Shown: one piece after another, positions 36,136-38,070 of the stretch
How the letters are laid out: each line of letters starts with the position of its first letter
How positions within the stretch are numbered: the first letter of the stretch is position 1
From: Lysinibacillus telephonicus
Lineage (GTDB): Bacteria; Bacillota; Bacilli; Bacillales_A; Planococcaceae
Direction of reading: 5' to 3'
DNA length: 38,070 bases
Assembly (NCBI RefSeq): GCF_003966145.1
Contig: NZ_RXNR01000037.1
Coordinates: 1-38,070 of the forward strand
Translations under genes and position numbers: made by a program
Notes under the pieces: model-generated
The model's input: only the letters and a program-made list of their open reading frames with translations
What the model was told of the DNA's origin: nothing
Databases searched by the model: none

Positions 36136-36267
36136 TAGTGTCGCATTAAAATAATTAATCGCACCCTTATAAATTGAATTTTCTGTAACTTACCAATTGC
36201 ATAAAAAAAGCCTTTATAATGGTTTGGTGGTAGTAACCTATCCAAATCCAAAATAAAGGATATAAGC

Positions 36268-36372
36268 ATGGATAAGTTTACACGAAAAACATCATTTGAA
36301 CAATGGTTTTCACCTATTTCTACTGACTTATTTGAAGAACTAGTGAAAACTTCCATTTATACAAAAGGGTGA
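36268..36372 (+). pseudogene. N-terminal fragment of an IS4-family transposase
   Basis: A 34-codon frame, MDKFTRKTSFEQWFSPIS followed by TDLFEELVKTSIYTKG, matches the conserved start of an IS4-family transposase common in Bacillus and Lysinibacillus (normally continuing ELDHYTKKLTM...). It ends in a stop soon after a short internal deletion at KTSIYTK. An IS left end probably lies at about 36185-36267. The remaining 400 or so residues are gone. Confidence 0.65.
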
Positions 36373-36456
36373 TAATTGAAATTAAACCAAAAAATTACAC
36401 TACAAAATGAATAAACAATGTAAGCCCCCATTCAAACAACGCATATAAACACGCAG

Positions 36457-36495
36457 CACCTCCTGGTACGATACATGTATCAATCAAAGGAGGTG
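36457..36495 (+). promoter_or_regulatory. Hairpin that would sequester the Shine-Dalgarno of the 69-aa gene
   Basis: CACCTCC (36457-36463) is exactly complementary to GGAGGTG (36489-36495), which is the ribosome binding site of the gene starting at 36501. Between them lies the palindrome GATACATGTATC (36470-36481). If transcription starts upstream of 36457, the mRNA leader would mask the Shine-Dalgarno. Confidence 0.5.
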
Positions 36496-36500
36496 TTCGT

Positions 36501-36710
36501 ATGCAACATAAAAAGTATTCACTGTATAAAAATGGAGTATACTTACATGATTTTGATACTATGACTAAATGCTCCAAATGGTTAGAGAATATTATAGGAG
36601 GCTCTTTGTATCAGGGCTTGAGCAGGATTAGAGATGGAAAATGGATACCTGATGAAAGGTCACAGCTATTTGGATATGAGGTTAAAACTAATGACACTGA
36701 GGAGAGCTAA
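36501..36710 (+). CDS. Small protein with NUMOD1-like pattern
   Basis: A 69-residue protein with an excellent AAAGGAGGTG site. Its layout, KYSLYKNGVYLHDFDTMTK, cited by YKNGVYLHDFDT, then a helix SKWLENIIGG, SLYQGLSRIRDGKW and FGYEV, resembles the NUMOD1-type DNA-binding modules of homing endonucleases and phage proteins. That likeness is from pattern only. No endonuclease domain is attached. The stop codon lies within a terminator. It is a lone gene, probably of mobile or phage origin; the function is unknown. Confidence 0.6.
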   Translation: MQHKKYSLYKNGVYLHDFDTMTKCSKWLENIIGGSLYQGLSRIRDGKWIPDERSQLFGYEVKTNDTEES

Positions 36711-36727
36711 TTAGGCTCTCCTTTTTC
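36701..36727 (+). terminator. Terminator of the 69-aa gene
   Basis: GGAGAG and CTCTCC form a stem around a nine-base loop, followed by TTTTTCTG. The stem begins before the stop codon at 36708-36710. Confidence 0.8.
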
Positions 36728-36836
36728 TGTAATAGGATGCTTTTCTAAAACTGACTCAGCTTATCCCTTAAATGAATAATTACATAGTAAAATGTAAAAG
36801 ATATATTTGTTAAAAATAACTAAGGAGATGATACAA

Positions 36837-37277
36837 ATGGCATTAATACCTTATGATCCATTTAGACAATTAACTAACATTAGGAGAGATTTTGACAGAT
36901 TATTCAATGATTTCCCTTTTCATTTAGACAATGAAATGAATCAATTGGGGAATATAAGAGTGGATGTTCATGAAACAGATAAAGAGGTAGTTGCAACTTG
37001 TGACATTCCAGGCTTACAGAGTAAAGAAGATGTAAACATTGATATTGAAAATAATGTATTGAGAATTAGTGGCTCAATTAACAGAACTAATGAGATTAAA
37101 GAAGAGAATATGCATAGGAGAGAAAGATACACAGGTAGCTTTCAAAGAGCTATTACACTACCAACTCCTGTTTCTGAGGAAGGTATAAAGGCTTCTTATA
37201 AGAATGGTGTACTAGAAGTTATCATGCCTAAACAAACTCAAACAAATAAAAAGAGAATTGATGTGGATTTCCATTAA
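36837..37277 (+). CDS. Hsp20/alpha-crystallin small heat shock protein
   Basis: A 146-residue small heat shock protein. N-terminal MALIPYDPFRQL and IRRDFDRLFNDFP precede an alpha-crystallin domain (about residues 40-135) with VDVHETDKEVVATCDIPG, DVNIDIENNVLRISG, and the family motif YKNGVLEVIMPK near the end. It is an ATP-independent holdase that binds unfolding proteins, forming oligomers. ATG 36837 follows AAGGAGATG; the longer frame opening at 36807 has no site. No CIRCE element was seen upstream. A small ORF follows after two bases. Confidence 0.93.
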   Translation: MALIPYDPFRQLTNIRRDFDRLFNDFPFHLDNEMNQLGNIRVDVHETDKEVVATCDIPGLQSKEDVNIDIENNVLRISGSINRTNEIKEENMHRRERYTGSFQRAITLPTPVSEEGIKASYKNGVLEVIMPKQTQTNKKRIDVDFH

Positions 37278-37279
37278 AA

Positions 37280-37468
37280 ATGAGCAGTTTGCTACCTGTT
37301 ATGAAAGAGTTTGGCAGGGATTACTTGCAGGAAATTGCTGAGGAACAACCTGACCTAGTTGATTTGCTAATTTTAAGCTGCCATTTACCTCAGGGAAAGA
37401 AAAAAATTATTTTAAATGAGCTGACTAATAATATTAAAAATTCCTACCAGAGGCTGGGACATAACTAG
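37280..37468 (+). CDS. Small protein of unknown function downstream of hsp20
   Basis: A 62-residue frame that starts two bases after the hsp20 stop. There is no strong ribosome binding site, so translation would depend on coupling. The sequence is helical and acidic in the first half (FGRDYLQEIAEEQPDLVDLLIL) and basic in the second (PQGKKKIILNELTNNIKNSY), cited in part. I recognise no family. It shares the transcript and terminator with hsp20. Confidence 0.5.
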   Translation: MSSLLPVMKEFGRDYLQEIAEEQPDLVDLLILSCHLPQGKKKIILNELTNNIKNSYQRLGHN

Positions 37469-37482
37469 CTTCGAATAGTAAG

Positions 37483-37514
37483 AAGGTGAATTTGAGCATG
37501 CTCAAATTCACCTT
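37483..37514. terminator. Perfect 32-base palindrome, probable bidirectional terminator
   Basis: AAGGTGAATTTGAGCA (37483-37498) is exactly complementary to TGCTCAAATTCACCTT (37499-37514). CTCTCTTTT follows on the plus strand. It lies between the convergent hsp20 unit and the IS1182 transposase and may serve both. Confidence 0.7.
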
Positions 37515-37548
37515 TCTCTCTTTTCGCCTGTGAAAATCTTCTATTACC

Positions 37549-37959
37549 TTAGTTGTTGGTCGTGAATTTTCTTAAATTCACGGCCATTAACGCGAGGCCC
37601 ATTTCGTTTTCTACCTTCGGTTTTCCCCGTACAGAAAATCGAGTGAAACGCAAATTAGCCTTCAAGGATTCAAAAACTGGTTCCACATCGGTTTTACGTT
37701 TTCGATAGATGGCACTCGTTTTCTCTTCTGAAAGCTTCGCTGTTACATATTCTTTTTGCTGTTCCCATTTTTCATTCACCATTAGTTTCCGATTGTTGCC
37801 TTCCTTTGCTTTTGTACATGATGAACGGAATGGGCAACCCGAACAGTCTTCGCACTCGTAGATTTTGAATTTCCGTTGGAAGCCTGTTTGGTCATTACGA
37901 ACAGAATGATAACGAAATTCAAGACGTTTCTGATTAGGGCATGTATATGTTGTATTTTG
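37549..37959 (-). pseudogene. IS1182-family transposase, C-terminal remnant
   Basis: The minus-strand frame from TYTCPNQKRLEF (about 37947) to the stop at 37549 matches the C-terminal part of IS1182-family transposases: the zinc-ribbon-like CEDCSGCPFRSSCTKA, KWEQQKEYVTAKLSEEKT, IYRKRKTDVEPVFESLKANL and NEMGLALMAVNLRKF. Upstream of about 37959 the homology stops within a copy of the dispersed repeat (37956-38011). The frame stays open to 38040 by chance. The catalytic N-terminal half is not in the window. Confidence 0.75.
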
Positions 37960-38011
37960 CAAGATAAAAATGCAGAGAATTGCAATGAAAAATACAGAGT
38001 GTTGCCACCCA
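37956..38011 (+). repeat. Copy 2 of the dispersed ~50-bp repeat
   Basis: TTTGCAA, then TGCAGAGAATTGCAAT, ending CAGAGTGTTGCCACCCA. It matches 4260-4311 in the same orientation (38 of 41 bases over the right-hand part). Homology of the IS1182 transposase ends exactly where it begins, which suggests that it is the end of an inserted element continuing beyond the window. Confidence 0.6.
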
Positions 38012-38070
38012 ATATTTTTACTGTTTTCTCGACAACGCATTGGCTAAACGGAAGCTCTGTCCCGTATAAG

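Larger units (their letters stand above)
34786..36168 (-). mobile_element. Decayed IS3-family insertion sequence
   Basis: A relative of the element at 4526-6033 lying in the opposite orientation. The OrfA frame is intact but the OrfB region is broken by frameshifts. Approximate ends are an AAGGGTGCG stretch at 36168 and AAGTGTACCC at 34786; they are only weakly complementary, so the limits are estimates. It lies between the ger operon and an IS4 fragment. Confidence 0.65.

Noticed and set aside
36135..36577. Minus-strand frames of 60-73 codons around the IS4 fragment and the 69-aa gene
   Set aside because: They run opposite to the IS4 transposase fragment and the small gene with a strong ribosome binding site and have no support of their own.

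Overview
The window looks like a chromosomal segment of an AT-rich, endospore-forming Firmicute, probably a Bacillaceae or Planococcaceae (Lysinibacillus/Solibacillus-like) bacterium. The signs are a three-gene gerA-type germination operon, strong GGAGG-type ribosome binding sites, several TTG starts, lipoproteins with Bacillus-like lipoboxes, and IS3, IS110, IS1182 and IS4 family debris. The genus is an inference.

Layout. 1-4.5 kb is a worn region: the edge of an IS3-type element, a DUF2085 membrane protein, a decayed C-terminal piece of a DUF917-family gene, a PadR regulator coupled to a VanZ-like membrane protein, an IS110 remnant joined to a group II intron maturase remnant, and a secreted protein of unknown function. 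An apparently intact IS3-family element (4.53-6.03 kb) ends five bases from the stop codon of the next operon.

6.0-15.2 kb, all minus strand, is a sugar-acid catabolic operon. An IclR regulator is read first, followed by an SDR dehydrogenase, an FAH-fold hydrolase, a split UxaA/GarD-type dehydratase, a DctPQM TRAP transporter, a second FAH-fold protein resembling 2-keto-3-deoxy-pentonate dehydratase, and an aldehyde dehydrogenase resembling 2-oxoglutarate semialdehyde dehydrogenase. The promoter lies inside a GTTCT/AGAAC operator.

15.5-30.3 kb is an aromatic catabolic island. It encodes 4-hydroxybenzoate 3-monooxygenase, a Liv-type ABC transporter, and a complete meta-cleavage set: LigB-type dioxygenase, tautomerase, decarboxylase, hydratase, aldolase, acetaldehyde dehydrogenase and semialdehyde dehydrogenase. 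Divergent to these are an IclR regulator and an ACMSD-like decarboxylase. Together they match the rarely seen protocatechuate 2,3-cleavage (pra) pathway: 4-hydroxybenzoate to protocatechuate, 5-carboxy-2-hydroxymuconate-6-semialdehyde, 2-hydroxymuconate semialdehyde, and finally pyruvate plus acetyl-CoA. The promoters of the two minus-strand units carry the same palindromic block, so one regulator probably controls both uptake and degradation.

30.9-34.6 kb is the germinant receptor operon. 34.8-38 kb is again worn: a frameshifted IS3 copy, an IS4 fragment, a small protein whose Shine-Dalgarno sequence can be sequestered in a hairpin, an Hsp20 chaperone with a small partner ORF, and a broken IS1182 transposase at the edge. 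Several GC-rich palindromic intergenic elements separate the operons. I saw no rRNA, tRNA, CRISPR array or prophage module.
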